From: Campanula takesimana
Lineage: Eukaryota > Streptophyta > Magnoliopsida > Asterales > Campanulaceae
Assembly (NCBI GenBank): GCA_026119855.1
Contig: JAOWBW010000765.1
Location: forward strand, 372,001 to 436,000
Length of the DNA stretch: 64,000 nucleotides
Reading direction: 5' to 3'
Of this stretch, positions 63,423-64,000 are shown piece by piece. The position numbers and the translations under genes are program-made. Numbering within the stretch: position 1 is the first letter of the stretch; every line of letters starts with the position of its first letter. A model generated the notes under the pieces. That model was not told where the DNA came from and ran no database searches. It worked only from the letters and a program-made list of their open reading frames with translations.

Positions 63423-64000
63423 TTGTTATTACTATTAACCTAATTTATTTAACTTCCAAATTGACTATATTGAGAGGAGTGTTGGCAATATATACAAATA
63501 GGAATGTAAGCATGAATCACCAGCACCCGAATGTTGATGCCGCACAATCACTTTAAGAAGTGTTGCTCATTCTCATAACAATTACCCCAAAGGGACATGA
63601 ACTTCACAACTTACCCTCTCATCCCACTTCCTGATTATGCATCTGATTACTTGGCTAAATAATATCTTGAAAGGCTGATATACATACGTAAATCCTTGCT
63701 TACAACAAAAAATTGACGAGCAAATCTCAATCTTTGACCACTAGGGAAGAGAAACCACGTTACACAACCCATCATAACCGGGTAGGCAGGGGGATGAAAG
63801 GATACAAAGCCAAAACCCAGTTAATTGGGAATATGCATATCATCATAGCTCAGATGTGTAGAAAACATGCAGCTACTGCTACTAGTTCATAAAAGAAAAT
63901 TGCTAACCATGGAATAATAATAATTAGGTACTACGCAGAAGTCTATCATTAAGAAGAGACAGAGAAATAAAATCAAAGGTGGATGAGTGAACTCTAACCT

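Larger units (their letters stand above)
60956..64000 (-). other. Presumed intron of the DUF1068 gene, reaching the window edge
   Basis: More than 3 kb upstream of the last exon with no exon recognised. It contains a long-TIR element (about 61464-63422) with a nested hAT. 63423-64000 is AT-rich with nothing identified. The last bases on the minus strand read AGGTTAGAG, which could be a donor site at the edge, but this is not provable here. Confidence 0.5.

Overview
The window is nuclear DNA of a flowering plant, most likely a eudicot. It has intron-rich genes of plant-only families, splice sites of the GT-AG type, dense MITEs and an endogenous plant pararetrovirus. I cannot name the species from sequence alone.

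Layout, left to right. (1) 172-6110, plus: an intact five-exon ABHD17-type alpha/beta hydrolase. (2) 6.1-13.4 kb: intergenic DNA full of MITEs, a hAT element and a solo-LTR-like insertion. (3) 13425-33735, plus: a type-B cytokinin response regulator copy (receiver plus GARP DNA-binding domain). A tandem-duplication breakpoint replaces its activation domain with a short tail that has one hydrophobic segment. Its second intron is 15.4 kb, against 94 bp in the sister copy, because it holds an endogenous caulimovirid. One copy runs end to end on the minus strand, and a partial copy lies tail-to-tail with it, making a palindrome of about 7.3 kb. (4) 33.5-44.8 kb: a remnant of the ABHD17 3' region followed by mobile elements (MULEs, a Helitron candidate, a hAT, a SINE, MITEs). 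(5) 44872-48991, plus: the intact six-exon response regulator of the ARR10/ARR12 clade (641 residues predicted). (6) 50036-56248, minus: an intact seven-exon CBP60 calmodulin-binding transcription factor (619 residues predicted), convergent with the response regulator. (7) 56.5-60.6 kb: a MULE and MITEs. (8) 60654-60955, minus: the last exon of a DUF1068 gene resembling NKS1/ELMO4, whose upstream exons lie beyond the right edge.

The order ABHD17 3' region, response regulator, ABHD17 3' remnant, response regulator shows a direct tandem segmental duplication. Its junction is near 33494 and joins response-regulator exon 5 to ABHD17 intron-4 sequence. The chimeric gene is still open across five predicted exons. 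Intronic insertions then inflated the two copies to very different sizes: about 20.3 kb for the chimera and 4.1 kb for the intact copy.

No host operon-like cooperation is expected. The host genes belong to unrelated processes: membrane-associated hydrolase, cytokinin signalling, calmodulin-linked immune transcription, and Golgi/cell-wall function. The most interesting material is the chimeric response regulator and the viral palindrome inside its intron.
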